DNA of 18,522 nt from JBEKIK01 sp050013075 (GCA_050013075.1 JBEKFZ010000080.1:1-18522), one strand, 5' to 3'. Shown: positions 1-7,336, counted from the first letter of the stretch. The notes: a model not told the origin generated them from the letters alone. Translations and numbers: made by a program.

Positions 1-28
1 TCAGGTCCGTCGGGTAGTTGGCTTCCAT
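1..28 (-). CDS. Possible start of a downstream gene, cut by window edge
   Basis: An ATG at 28 reads leftwards as MEANYPTDL and runs out of the window. A strong GGAGG (complement of 36-40) lies 7 nt before it, which makes a real translation start plausible. It is in the same frame as the PAS sensor that ends at 80, and no stop separates the two after that TAA. The same bases could therefore be the decayed 3' part of the sensor gene instead. Nine residues are too few to assign a family. Confidence 0.35.
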
Positions 29-79
29 GCCTATGCCTCCGTTGTGAAAAAACTGCCTAGCTTCCATCAGCGCGTATAT

Positions 80-1660
80 TTACCCGCTTTTTTCTAGCTC
101 CGCAAGACCTTTCCAAACACGTTCTAACTGCTCTCCCGTGTGGAAGATGCCCCAGTGCCGGCCAATTAGTTCGTCGACAGAGTAGCCGTGCATCCTGGCC
201 CAAGCTCCGTTCACGAAGCGGATATGCCCGTCCAGGTCGGCCAGGGCAATGCCGTCCACGGTCTGCTCCACAACAGCCTTAAGCTCCAAGAGCTTCTCCT
301 CCGTCTGCTTCCGCTCGGTGATGTCGCGGAAGACGCCCACAAGGCAATTCCGGCCGCCAATAGTGACATGGGTCGTGTTGATATCCGCATAGACAACTGC
401 GCCGTCCTTGCGTAGACATGGAATGTCCTGTGCAAGACCCTTGCCTTCGTTGCAGGCCAGTCTTTCAAATTCCGCCAGGGAGTTGTGCAAAGTGTCTTTC
501 TGGAGAATGTCCGCCACGGCCATCGTGTTCAATTCCTGCTCGGTGTACCCGAGCAGCCGGCAAAGTGCCGGATTCGGGTACTTGAGCATCTTCGTTTCAA
601 TGTCGGCCATCAGGATACCATCGGCACTTGCTTCAACGATCGCGCGGTACTTGTGTTCGGTTTCATACTTCTCCCGGTAGAGAGCGGCATGCTGCTGCCG
701 CCAGACGAATCCCACCGCCGCTGCCACGCCAAACAGCAGGGCGCATACGAAAATGACCGTCAGCCAAAGCCACTCGCGCATCGGCGCGTACACTTCCGCG
801 GCATCGATCTCGGCCACTAGAAACCACGGAGAATCGGGCACGGCTCGCACGGCCGCCAGCACGGGCACGCCCCGGTAGTCAACACCTTCCACAATCCCTT
901 CGTGGCCCAGAACCGCTTTCACCGAGGGAAGGTTTGTGTTGTCAAGCGATACGCGAAGGGCAAGGGCCGTATTCTTCCGAAACTTAAGTTCATTCAGGTA
1001 GACGGCCTCGTTTCCTTCCCGATGGATCAACAGGGTTTCGGCCGTCTCGCTGGGCGTCGGCCAACGTTGGATGAAGGGGTAGAGGTAGACACTCGGGTCA
1101 ATCCTCAACATCAGAACGCCGAGCGGGCGTCCGCCATCCTGTTCGTCGAGAATCGGAACGAGCAGGCGAAGGTAAATCTCCTGGGAATACTCATTTCGAT
1201 GGAAGTCCTCGAAGGTCAGTTGCCCCGAACGCAGGACTTCACTGGCTTTCTGGCTCGTAGCGGAAGAGAGCGGCTCATCTGTGTCGGGAACTGAGATCCG
1301 CTTGTTGCCAGCGGCGTCGAGCAAAGCAACTCGATCATAGTGATAGCTCACCTGGAAGTGGCTGATCCAGGTCCGAAGCTCTTCTTGCAGAGGCGAGTCT
1401 TGCGGCCGCTCGATATAGCGCCGCACCAGAGCCGAGAAGGCGCTGTTCTGATAGAACATGCCGGCCTCCTCCAAACGTTCCTTCCGCCACAGCGAGAGTT
1501 CGCTCACCTTCAGATTGGCAATGGCGGCCAGTTTGTGCTCTGCCTCGGTTCGGCAACTGTCGCGCTGGCTGCGGTAGAGAAGGCCGCCTGCCGCGACGAT
1601 GCCTGCGGCCAGGACGACGAAAACGAGGAGCAAAACCGGTAGGGTATGTCTGTCTTTCAT
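80..1660 (-). CDS. Membrane-bound Cache-like/PAS sensor, truncated in second PAS domain
   Basis: Predicted inner-membrane sensor of 526 residues. A membrane helix (about 8-29) is followed by a periplasmic sensing region (about 35-295) with the layout of a Cache-type domain, a second helix (297-320), a complete PAS domain (about 335-450, ending in the usual FRDITERKQ linker) and a second PAS start (about 456-526). The second PAS stops after roughly 70 residues, before the strands that complete the fold, and there is no histidine kinase, GGDEF or other output domain. I chose the ATG at 1660 (MKDRHTLP). The frame stays open to a TTG at 1693, but that has no ribosome site, whereas GGAGG lies 13 nt before 1660, a long spacing. 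A six-T run at 88-93 precedes the stop, and shifting frame there adds only a few PAS-like residues. It is probably a decayed or split sensor kinase; a stand-alone sensor is possible. Confidence 0.78.
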   Translation of the reverse strand: MKDRHTLPVLLLVFVVLAAGIVAAGGLLYRSQRDSCRTEAEHKLAAIANLKVSELSLWRKERLEEAGMFYQNSAFSALVRRYIERPQDSPLQEELRTWISHFQVSYHYDRVALLDAAGNKRISVPDTDEPLSSATSQKASEVLRSGQLTFEDFHRNEYSQEIYLRLLVPILDEQDGGRPLGVLMLRIDPSVYLYPFIQRWPTPSETAETLLIHREGNEAVYLNELKFRKNTALALRVSLDNTNLPSVKAVLGHEGIVEGVDYRGVPVLAAVRAVPDSPWFLVAEIDAAEVYAPMREWLWLTVIFVCALLFGVAAAVGFVWRQQHAALYREKYETEHKYRAIVEASADGILMADIETKMLKYPNPALCRLLGYTEQELNTMAVADILQKDTLHNSLAEFERLACNEGKGLAQDIPCLRKDGAVVYADINTTHVTIGGRNCLVGVFRDITERKQTEEKLLELKAVVEQTVDGIALADLDGHIRFVNGAWARMHGYSVDELIGRHWGIFHTGEQLERVWKGLAELEKSG

Positions 1661-1766
1661 GCCGTTCGACCTGCCTCCTTCGATGGCACGCAATGCAACA
1701 CTCTACCAGAACCATAGCTTACAACATTATGGATTATGGCAGACCTCGCGTCTTTGGGGCCCGCGG

Positions 1767-1784
1767 CCCTACAATCCCTACAAT
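1767..1784. repeat. Tandem duplication of a 9-mer
   Basis: CCCTACAAT occurs twice head to tail with no mismatch, upstream of the PAS sensor gene. Function unknown. Confidence 0.6.
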
Positions 1785-2194
1785 CGCACGAAAGTTCCCG
1801 GCGACAAATCCGCAGTATTCTGGACAGTTGGCCCACTGCCCCTGGTCGGCGGGGAATTGACCGCAGGGCTCTTCCGATTACCGGTTCTGGAACAACGGGT
1901 GAAATGGAAGGCAAGGAGGCCCTAACAGGAAGTCAAATTCGGACAGCAAGACGACGGCCGCTTAGACGTTGCCTGCCATTGCGCATGCGTGACTGAGGAG
2001 AGCCGCACCGGGTTCTTGAGTTCCGAAAATTGTTCATTTTTCGATAGTCATTCCATTGCTCCTTGTTGAGGCCTGACTTTCCAGCCCCAATCATCCTGTT
2101 TTCCAATATTAGAAATCACTTTTTTAAAAACCCATTCTGGGGCCAGTTTGTGGATTAGAGTGTGTTGCTGTAACCGGATGAAAAACTAGTGCCC

Positions 2195-2277
2195 GGTGCC
2201 ACGATCACGCTCGTCGTGGGCATGTGGGAAGTGCAATCAGACCACGATCATGGCCACGCAAGCGTGGACATGGCACC
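2195..2277. repeat. Intergenic hairpin repeat with GGTGCCA/TGGCACC ends
   Basis: The stretch is bounded by the inverted pair GGTGCCA (2195-2201) and TGGCACC (2271-2277). Inside is the hairpin CCACGC-AA-GCGTGG (2254-2267), and CCACGATCA occurs twice (from 2199 and from 2242). Short motifs of the type CCACGCnnGCGTGG...TGGCAC are common between genes in planctomycete genomes, from general knowledge; that this is the same family is inference. Confidence 0.5.
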
Positions 2278-2479
2278 CGAATTTCTGACTATCTGTAAAA
2301 GAAACTGTTTAGATTAGCATGGGCTTCATCAACGGCTTGTTCGTGGTTATAGATTTTGAGCAAAAAGATAGGCGCAATGCACAAGATACTACCATTTTCG
2401 GCCTATCAGCTTCCGCTTATTGGGTGGTATGTCAATCAGCGAAATCAAACTGTATCAATTGGATATACTTTTTGCCTTA

Positions 2480-2508
2480 TTGCGGGTATTGGCAAGGTTA
2501 TTTATACT
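2480..2508 (+). promoter_or_regulatory. Sigma-70-like promoter for the small basic protein
   Basis: TTGCGG (2480-2485) and TATACT (2503-2508) are separated by exactly 17 bp. A transcript would start near 2514 and carry the 2536-2578 palindrome in its leader before the gene at 2620. The match is good but not proof. Confidence 0.5.
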
Positions 2509-2535
2509 AAGTTGTTTCCCGGCCTTGCCCTGGGC

Positions 2536-2578
2536 CACCATGTTGGGGCGGCAGTTTAACTGCCGCCCCAACATGGTG
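2536..2578. repeat. Perfect palindrome, 21-bp arms with a single central base
   Basis: The left arm begins CACCATGTTGGGG and ends CAGTT, the centre is T2557, and the right arm is the exact reverse complement ending CATGGTG. All 21 pairs match. In RNA the terminal loop would open to a few bases but the stem would still be very stable. It lies 41 bp before the start at 2620, between the predicted promoter and the gene. There is no T-run after it, so it is not a standard terminator. Its core, GGCAGTTTAACTGCC, resembles the hairpin core at 10223-10242. Confidence 0.85.
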
Positions 2579-2619
2579 AAATAGTCAAGATATACCGCAC
2601 ATCGAGGAGACCTAGTTTC

Positions 2620-2913
2620 ATGACGATGGATAAAAGTCTTAAGGTACGGCTGGGATTGGTTCGCGCCCGCAGCGTGCTTACCCGGGCCGAGCGAATCCAG
2701 CGGCTCAAAACGGCCGACCGTTGGCAGGAGGGCGACGATCCTTTTGGCCTGCCTAAAGTCCGCGTGTTTAAGCTGACCATGAAGAAAAAGAAAAAGAAGA
2801 AAGAAGAGGAAGGAGCAGAGGGCGCCGAAGGGGCTGCCGCAGCTCCAGCCGCTGCCGCCGCCGAACCGGCCAAGCCGACCAAGCCGGCCAAAAAAGAATC
2901 ATCCAAGAAGTAA
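2620..2913 (+). CDS. PVC-type small basic protein (putative rRNA-associated)
   Basis: A 97-residue, strongly basic protein. Residues 1-55 match the small basic protein family of planctomycetes, verrucomicrobia and chlamydiae (TIGR04137, described as putative rRNA-binding): MDKSLKVR near the start, LTRAERIQRLK, a W-x-EGD stretch, and GLPKVRVFKLTMKKK. A lysine run (about 55-61) then leads into a Glu/Ala/Pro/Lys low-complexity tail to the end, which I take to be disordered. The start at 2620 has GAGGAG 10 nt upstream; a second ATG two codons on (2626) is equally compatible with the family. It sits alone between repeats and probably has its own promoter at 2480. A ribosomal role is inferred from the family only. 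Confidence 0.88.
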   Translation: MTMDKSLKVRLGLVRARSVLTRAERIQRLKTADRWQEGDDPFGLPKVRVFKLTMKKKKKKKEEEGAEGAEGAAAAPAAAAAEPAKPTKPAKKESSKK

Positions 2914-2923
2914 TCCAAGGAGG

Positions 2924-2951
2924 CATCCGGGCGGATGGAATAGTTTATTTT
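2924..2951 (+). terminator. Weak terminator-like hairpin after the small basic protein
   Basis: CATCCG-GG-CGGATG (2924-2937) is followed by a T-rich stretch (2944-2951). The stem is short and the T tract is interrupted and offset, so this is tentative. A perfect ribosome-binding sequence, AAGGAGG (2917-2923), lies just before it and faces a two-codon frame ATG GAA TAG (2935-2943). Confidence 0.25.
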
Positions 2952-2952
2952 C

Positions 2953-2975
2953 CCCCGGGTGTATTCCCCCGGCGC
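2953..2975. repeat. GC-rich hairpin module abutting the MITE-like element
   Basis: CCCCGGGTGTATTC followed by CCCCGG forms an imperfect hairpin. The same words, reverse-complemented, form the hairpin at 14371-14393, so this is a dispersed module. It lies directly against the left inverted repeat at 2976, as the hairpin at 9670-9689 does for the other element. Confidence 0.55.
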
Positions 2976-3101
2976 TATTGAGTCTCAGGTAATGAATGTC
3001 GTATGAGAAATCAGAGCCGGGGCGTGTCGCCCCGGCAACTCCGGGCCGGCACGGCCCGGCTCTGAGGAGAAAACACGACATTATTTATCTGACACCCAAT
3101 A
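2976..3101. mobile_element. MITE-like element, copy 1 (126 bp)
   Basis: The left end (2976-3002) begins TATTG and finishes AATGTCGT. The right end (3075-3101), read in reverse complement, matches it at 22 of 27 positions. Outermost bases are TA followed by TTG on the left and CAA followed by TA on the right, as expected for insertion at a TA dinucleotide (IS630/Tc1-mariner type; inference). The interior has two strong hairpins, GCCGGGGCG-TGT-CGCCCCGGC (3016-3036) and CCGGGCCG-GCA-CGGCCCGG (3041-3059), enclosed by CAGAG/CTCTG (3012-3064), so the single strand could form a branched structure. It carries no coding capacity. The second copy is at 9691-9794. Confidence 0.75.
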
Positions 3102-3127
3102 AATACCTGGTTTTTTTCAACGGTCAG

Positions 3128-3169
3128 CTACCCCCTATCCTCTAATCTCTAATCCCTATCACCTAGGTT
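3128..3169. repeat. Heptamer array (CTAnnnn x6) abutting the aroDE start
   Basis: Six consecutive 7-bp units, each starting with CTA: CTACCCC, CTATCCT, CTAATCT, CTAATCC, CTATCAC and CTAGGTT. The array ends one base before the ATG at 3171, so the ribosome-binding region of aroDE lies inside it; the only Shine-Dalgarno-like bases are the AGG of the last unit. Confidence 0.75.
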
Positions 3170-3170
3170 T

Positions 3171-4667
3171 ATGATCTGCGTCAGCATAGGCCGCGGCCGT
3201 CATCGACACGTGATTGCGGAACATCGACACCTGGTCGAGCAAGGCGCTCGACTGGTGGAGTTGCGTTTGGATTACATCAACGGCGAAGTGAACGTGAAAC
3301 GCCTGGTGGCCGATCGGCCCTGTCCGGTGCTTATAACCTGCCGCCGCATGGCCGACGGGGGCAAGTTTTCCGGTTCCGAGGAACAACGCCAATTGTTGTT
3401 GCGCACGGCCATCACCGAAGGCGTGGAGTACGTCGATCTTGATTACGACATTGCCGGCATGATCCCGCGTTTCGGCCGGAGCAAGCGTATCGTAAGCATG
3501 CACGACTTTCGCAAAACTCCGGAAAACCTGGAGGAAATCCATCGCCGCCTTTGCGGCCTGGACCCGGACATCGTGAAAATCGCCGTCATGGCCAACCATC
3601 CGCACGACAACCTGCGGGTGCTCGATATGATCCGGCAAAGCGAAGTGCCGACCATCGGCGTTTGCATGGGCGACATCGGCATACCGTCGCGGATCCTGGC
3701 CGGCAAATTCGGCGCTCCGATCACATTTGCCACGTTTCATCACGAGCGGGCGATGGCGCCCGGCCAGCTCACCTTCCAGCAGATGATGGAAGTATACAAC
3801 TACGACAAGATCGACGCCAATACGGAGGTTTACGGCGTAGCGGCCGATCCCATCGGGCACAGTCTGAGCCCCTTGATTCACAACGCGGCCTTTCAGCATT
3901 ACGGGATGAACAAGGTTTACATTCCCTTCCGCGTGCCGCGCGAGGATTTATCGCGGTTTATCGACGAAGCCCCACAACTCGGCATCCGCGGCCTGAGCAT
4001 CACGATTCCTCACAAGGAAGACGTTATAAAGAAGCTTACCGAAGTTGACGCCTCTGTGCGCGGCATCGGGGCCGCGAATACGGTGGTTTTCGAGGGCCAA
4101 AAACGGCTCGGTTACAACACCGACCATCACGCGGCCATGAGCAGTTTGGAGGATGTCCTGCGCGCGGACAACCCCCAGGAAAAAAGGGAAAATCCACTTC
4201 AAGGCAAGTCCGCACTGGTGCTCGGCGCCGGCGGCGTGGGCAAAGCGATCATTTACGGACTGAGCCGCCGCGGCGTGCAAGTGGTGGTTTCCGACGGCGT
4301 GTTGCACCAAGCAGCGACCTTGGCGAAAAACTTTAATTGCCGTTCCGTCGACTGGGGCGCCCGGCATACTGTTACCGCCGATTTGCTGTTTAACTGCACG
4401 CCCGTGGGCATGCATCCGAACGTGGACGAAACACCTTTCGACAAGCACCATTTGCGCCCCTCGATGATTGTTTTCGATGTGGTTTACAATCCCGAAAACA
4501 CGCTTTTGGTAAAAGAGGCCCGCGGCCGGAACTGCACCGTAATAACCGGCATTGACATGTTCGTGCGCCAGGCCTGCCTGCAATTCAAAATTTTCACCGG
4601 CCGGGACGGTCCGGCCGAAGTGATGCGCGAAACCATTCGCCGGGCGATTGGAGCGGCAAAGTATTGA
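3171..4667 (+). CDS. aroDE: Bifunctional 3-dehydroquinate dehydratase (type I) / shikimate 5-dehydrogenase
   Basis: A 498-residue cytoplasmic fusion catalysing two successive shikimate-pathway steps: dehydration of 3-dehydroquinate, then NADPH-dependent reduction of 3-dehydroshikimate. Residues 1-210 are a type I dehydroquinase: ELRLDY (30-35), catalytic His111 in SMHDF, Schiff-base Lys136 in DIVKIAV, Arg174 in PSR and Gln199 in PGQL. Residues 220-498 are shikimate dehydrogenase: YGVAADPIGHSLSP with Ser231 and Ser233, Lys282 in ITIPHKE, Asn303, Asp318 in GYNTD, the nucleotide loop GAGGVGK (352-358), NCTPVGM, and a C-terminal DMFVRQA. The usual glycine after NTDxx is His320 here. This fusion order is typical of planctomycetes. 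The ATG at 3171 has only a weak ribosome site, but it starts directly on the first strand of the fold. It overlaps aroK by one base. Confidence 0.95.
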   Translation: MICVSIGRGRHRHVIAEHRHLVEQGARLVELRLDYINGEVNVKRLVADRPCPVLITCRRMADGGKFSGSEEQRQLLLRTAITEGVEYVDLDYDIAGMIPRFGRSKRIVSMHDFRKTPENLEEIHRRLCGLDPDIVKIAVMANHPHDNLRVLDMIRQSEVPTIGVCMGDIGIPSRILAGKFGAPITFATFHHERAMAPGQLTFQQMMEVYNYDKIDANTEVYGVAADPIGHSLSPLIHNAAFQHYGMNKVYIPFRVPREDLSRFIDEAPQLGIRGLSITIPHKEDVIKKLTEVDASVRGIGAANTVVFEGQKRLGYNTDHHAAMSSLEDVLRADNPQEKRENPLQGKSALVLGAGGVGKAIIYGLSRRGVQVVVSDGVLHQAATLAKNFNCRSVDWGARHTVTADLLFNCTPVGMHPNVDETPFDKHHLRPSMIVFDVVYNPENTLLVKEARGRNCTVITGIDMFVRQACLQFKIFTGRDGPAEVMRETIRRAIGAAKY

Positions 4668-5191
4668 TGATTCTCACGCTTATCGGTTATCGAGCGACCG
4701 GCAAAACCACGCTGGCTGAACTTTTGGCCGGCCGATTGGGATGGCAGTGGGTCGACGCCGACGTGGAGATCGAGCGGCTCTCGGGCAAGACCATCGCCCG
4801 AATCTTTGCCGAAGACGGCGAGCCGGCATTTCGCGATTTGGAAGCCCAAGTCATCGCCGAAATATGCCGCCGCGATCGGCTCGTGCTGGCCGCGGGCGGC
4901 GGAGCGCCAATGCGCGAAGAAAATCGGCGAACAATGCGGCAAAGCGGCAAAGTGGTGTGGCTGACTGCCCGGCCGGAAATCATTCTAAAGCGCATGTCCG
5001 GCGACGCCGCCACTCCGGAGCGACGTCCCAGTCTTACTGGCCACACCCCTTTGGAAGAGATAGTTCAACTGCTTGCCCGGCGGGAGCCGATGTATCGTGA
5101 GACGGCCGATTTCACCGTCGACACCGAAAATCGCACCCCCCAGGAATTAACCGCGGAAATCCTGAACAGCCTTGATTTGCTAAAAGTGTAA
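4667..5191 (+). CDS. aroK: Shikimate kinase
   Basis: A 174-residue cytoplasmic kinase that phosphorylates shikimate to shikimate 3-phosphate, the step after the two done by the upstream fusion protein. The P-loop is GYRATGKTT (7-15), followed by the substrate motif DADVEIE (Asp32 and Asp34), FRDLE with the shikimate-binding Arg, and the glycine-rich AAGGGAP. The lid region carries RRPSLTG. Length is normal for the family. The ATG at 4667 overlaps the aroDE stop (TGATG), so translation is probably coupled; a TTG one codon earlier is possible but unnecessary. Confidence 0.95.
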   Translation: MILTLIGYRATGKTTLAELLAGRLGWQWVDADVEIERLSGKTIARIFAEDGEPAFRDLEAQVIAEICRRDRLVLAAGGGAPMREENRRTMRQSGKVVWLTARPEIILKRMSGDAATPERRPSLTGHTPLEEIVQLLARREPMYRETADFTVDTENRTPQELTAEILNSLDLLKV

Positions 5192-5224
5192 ACTATTAAT
5201 ACTCATATAGATAAGGGATCATTC

Positions 5225-5309
5225 GTTTAGCCCGGTGGGCACCATGCGCAGCATGGTCGCGACCGGTGCAATAGGCCGGAGTCTCCGGGCACAAGTGCCC
5301 GGGCTAAAC
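5225..5309. repeat. Multi-hairpin GC-rich repeat with GTTTAGCCCGG ends
   Basis: A perfect 11-bp inverted pair, GTTTAGCCCGG (5225-5235) and CCGGGCTAAAC (5299-5309), encloses three smaller hairpins: CCATGC-GCA-GCATGG, CCGGAG-T-CTCCGG and GGGCAC-AA-GTGCCC. The left 12 bases, GTTTAGCCCGGT, recur exactly inside the MITE-like copy 2 (9725-9736). It separates aroK from the prepilin peptidase gene. Confidence 0.75.
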
Positions 5310-5385
5310 AATTCAATTGCATCGTTTTCCAGTTCCCACGCTCCTATATGGGAACGGGTTTTTCTTAGCGGATGGAGTTTCGCCC

Positions 5386-6669
5386 GTGAATTGGATTCCC
5401 GCCATCCCCATGGAAGTCCGCCTGATCTTGCTGTTTGCGGCCGGGACGGCGTTTGGAGCCTTGGCGAACCTGGCCGTGTATGGCTTGGCATGGAATCCGC
5501 GCCCCATTAGTCCGTGGATGCGGCCCCATCCGTCCGCGCCTGCCCGGCGTTGGTCCGACCGCCTGCCGATCTTCGGTTGGCTGGGATTGCGGCGCGAGGC
5601 GCCTTTACATGGTTCAGGATTCTGGATCCGCCCGCTGCTGGTGGAATTGCTTTGCGGCTTGGGACTGGCCGGGCTTTATTATTGGGAAATCGGCATGTGC
5701 GCGCTATTTCCCGCCGACATCTCCCGCTTTCCAAATCCCGCCTTGCCGCCGGAGTGGCCTTCCATATTACATGAGCAGTATGTGGCACACGCGGTTCTAA
5801 TCTGGCTAATGCTCGCGGCATCGCTTATCGACGCCGATGAAAAGATCATTCCCGACGCCGTAACCAGGCCGGGCACGCTTGCCGGATTATTTCTGGCCGC
5901 TTTATGGCCGCGGTCGTTGCTTCCCGACGTGAGTCAGCTTCTTACGGGCGGATGGAATTTTGACTTTCTCTGCATCACTTCTCCCAACTCATGGCCGGCC
6001 TGGCTCGGCGGGTCGCCCAACGGCGGATCGCTGGCCATTGCCCTGGCCTGTTGGGTACTGTGGTGCCTGGCTATCTTGCCGCGGACCTGGTACGCCGGCC
6101 ACGGCCGGCTAAGGGCCTTGGGGCTGTGTTGGACGCGGATTGTGCGCCACCGCGACACTTACCGGGTATTGTGCATGGGCGCGGTTGGAGCAGTGCTGAT
6201 CGCGGGCGTCTGGCGGCACGGCGGCGACAACTGGAGGGCGCTTTTTAGCGCATTGGCCGGCATGGCCGCGGGCGGAGGAATTATTTGGTCCGTCCGCATC
6301 ATCGGCCGCGGAGTGTTGAATCAAGAGGCGATGGGCTTCGGCGACGTGACGCTGATGTGCATGATCGGGGCGTTTATGGGCTGGCAAGCCTGTTTGATCG
6401 TATTTTTCCTGGCTCCATTTGCCGCGCTGGTCGTAGGATTGTTGCGATATTTTTTCCTCCGCGACAGGGAAATCCCTTACGGTCCATTTCTATGCCTGGC
6501 GGCGCTGGTTGTTATTCTTTACTGGGCCCCGATCTGGGACTGGGCCCGGGAGATCTTTGCCCTGGGCTGGTTTGTGGCCCTGGCCATGCTCGCCTGCCTG
6601 GCGATAATGGGCCCGCTCTTGTTTTTGCTGCGAATGTTTTTCAATTTCATCCACGCGCTGCGCGATTGA
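5386..6669 (+). CDS. Prepilin peptidase (A24 aspartic protease family)
   Basis: A 427-residue polytopic membrane protease predicted to cleave type IV prepilin or pseudopilin leader peptides at the cytoplasmic face. The two catalytic Asp motifs of family A24 are present: Asp149 in SLIDADEKIIPD (147-156) and Asp320 in GFGD (317-320), about 170 residues apart because of a long insertion. The N-terminal region has the shape of the DiS_P_DiS domain (DRLPIFGWLGLRREAP then RPLLVELL, about 58-90), but its zinc-binding Cys-x2-Cys pairs are absent. The start is taken as GTG 5386, with GGAG 8 nt upstream. The frame extends to 5317, but that start lacks a ribosome site and abuts a repeat. No pilin genes are nearby. 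The 3' end converges on the minus-strand gene at 6680 with a 10-bp gap. Confidence 0.88.
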   Translation: MNWIPAIPMEVRLILLFAAGTAFGALANLAVYGLAWNPRPISPWMRPHPSAPARRWSDRLPIFGWLGLRREAPLHGSGFWIRPLLVELLCGLGLAGLYYWEIGMCALFPADISRFPNPALPPEWPSILHEQYVAHAVLIWLMLAASLIDADEKIIPDAVTRPGTLAGLFLAALWPRSLLPDVSQLLTGGWNFDFLCITSPNSWPAWLGGSPNGGSLAIALACWVLWCLAILPRTWYAGHGRLRALGLCWTRIVRHRDTYRVLCMGAVGAVLIAGVWRHGGDNWRALFSALAGMAAGGGIIWSVRIIGRGVLNQEAMGFGDVTLMCMIGAFMGWQACLIVFFLAPFAALVVGLLRYFFLRDREIPYGPFLCLAALVVILYWAPIWDWAREIFALGWFVALAMLACLAIMGPLLFLLRMFFNFIHALRD

Positions 6670-6679
6670 TGCACTGATT

Positions 6680-7336
6680 TCAGCGGTCAGTTTGTTCTTG
6701 GGCACGGGCCGACAAGTCGTCGAAACTCCTTGCGTAACGATCGTTGACGCGGGCGAGATGTTCCCGGATGGCATTGACCTGGTCTGGATTTGCCCGTAAA
6801 AGTTCCACCACGTCGCTTTCGTCGCGTGCGCGTCCGGCGGCGAGTTTTAATTCAATCAGGCCGTTTAAACCTATATAGTTCAATCGTCCTGGTTGGGCGC
6901 CCAAGCGTGAAGGATGCGGAATTGTGGTCGGGGCTGGATTGGACCGGGTTCCCGGCGTCGCGCCTTCCGGTAAAATGTCGATGCCAACGTCCGTTTCCTT
7001 GTGACGGAGCTTGGGCCAGATTCCGGCGGAAGCGGGCAGGACCTCGAAACCGCCCATGCTCGCCACGCGCAGCAGTTCCTCGATTCGCGCGGCGGGCACA
7101 ACGATGTCCACGTCTTGGGTGACCCGTCCCAGATATCCGTGCCGCCAAACCGCCCAGCCGCCCGCCACAACGGCCTCGCAGCCGGTGGTCTTCAGTAAAT
7201 GATCCAATGCGCGAATAACTCGCCCATAACGACCCGGCAAATCCTGCGGATTAAACATGGTATCCTTCCCGGCGCGCAGTGCGTCGGCCAATTCGAGTTG
7301 TGCGACAAGCAGGTCGGATGCAACTATCGATGCCAT
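6680..7336 (-). CDS. Nucleotidyltransferase-fold protein (AbiEii-like)
   Basis: A 218-residue soluble protein with the signature of the nucleotidyltransferase superfamily as in AbiEii/minimal NTase proteins: VAGGWAVWRHGYLGR (57-71) with the GG pair, the metal-binding TQDVDIVV (Asp75 and Asp77), a likely third acid at Asp120 (GIDIL), and a later helical segment IELKLAAGRARDESDVVELL (161-180) typical of the group. The start is uncertain: ATG 7336 gives the longest form with a weak ribosome site, while ATG 7258 (MFNPQDLP) has AAGGA 4 nt upstream and keeps every motif. No partner antitoxin or HEPN gene is adjacent. It follows DUF3795 on the same strand after 97 bp and could share its transcript. 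Target unknown. Confidence 0.8.
   Translation of the reverse strand: MASIVASDLLVAQLELADALRAGKDTMFNPQDLPGRYGRVIRALDHLLKTTGCEAVVAGGWAVWRHGYLGRVTQDVDIVVPAARIEELLRVASMGGFEVLPASAGIWPKLRHKETDVGIDILPEGATPGTRSNPAPTTIPHPSRLGAQPGRLNYIGLNGLIELKLAAGRARDESDVVELLRANPDQVNAIREHLARVNDRYARSFDDLSARAQEQTDR

Larger units (their letters stand above)
1661..2619. other. Long intergenic region, repeats and a promoter but no convincing gene
   Basis: No open frame here has both a good ribosome site and a recognisable product. The stretch holds a 9-bp tandem duplication (1767-1784), a hairpin repeat (2195-2277), a promoter-like pair (2480-2508) and a perfect palindrome (2536-2578). The part from about 2000 to 2180 is AT-rich and I see nothing in it. 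The 63-residue frame at 2319-2510 is rich in Cys, Trp and Tyr and looks non-coding. Confidence 0.6.

Noticed and set aside
2319..2510. 63-residue plus-strand frame
   Set aside because: No ribosome site, unusual Cys/Trp/Tyr-rich composition, and it overlaps the promoter-like sequence for the small basic protein.
3159..3899. 246-residue minus-strand frame, and others antisense to aroDE
   Set aside because: Shadow of the aroDE coding frame; the plus-strand product has all catalytic motifs.
5317..5385. Longer N-terminus for the prepilin peptidase
   Set aside because: The upstream TTG has no ribosome site and lies next to the hairpin repeat; GTG 5386 has GGAG at good spacing and begins just before the first membrane helix.
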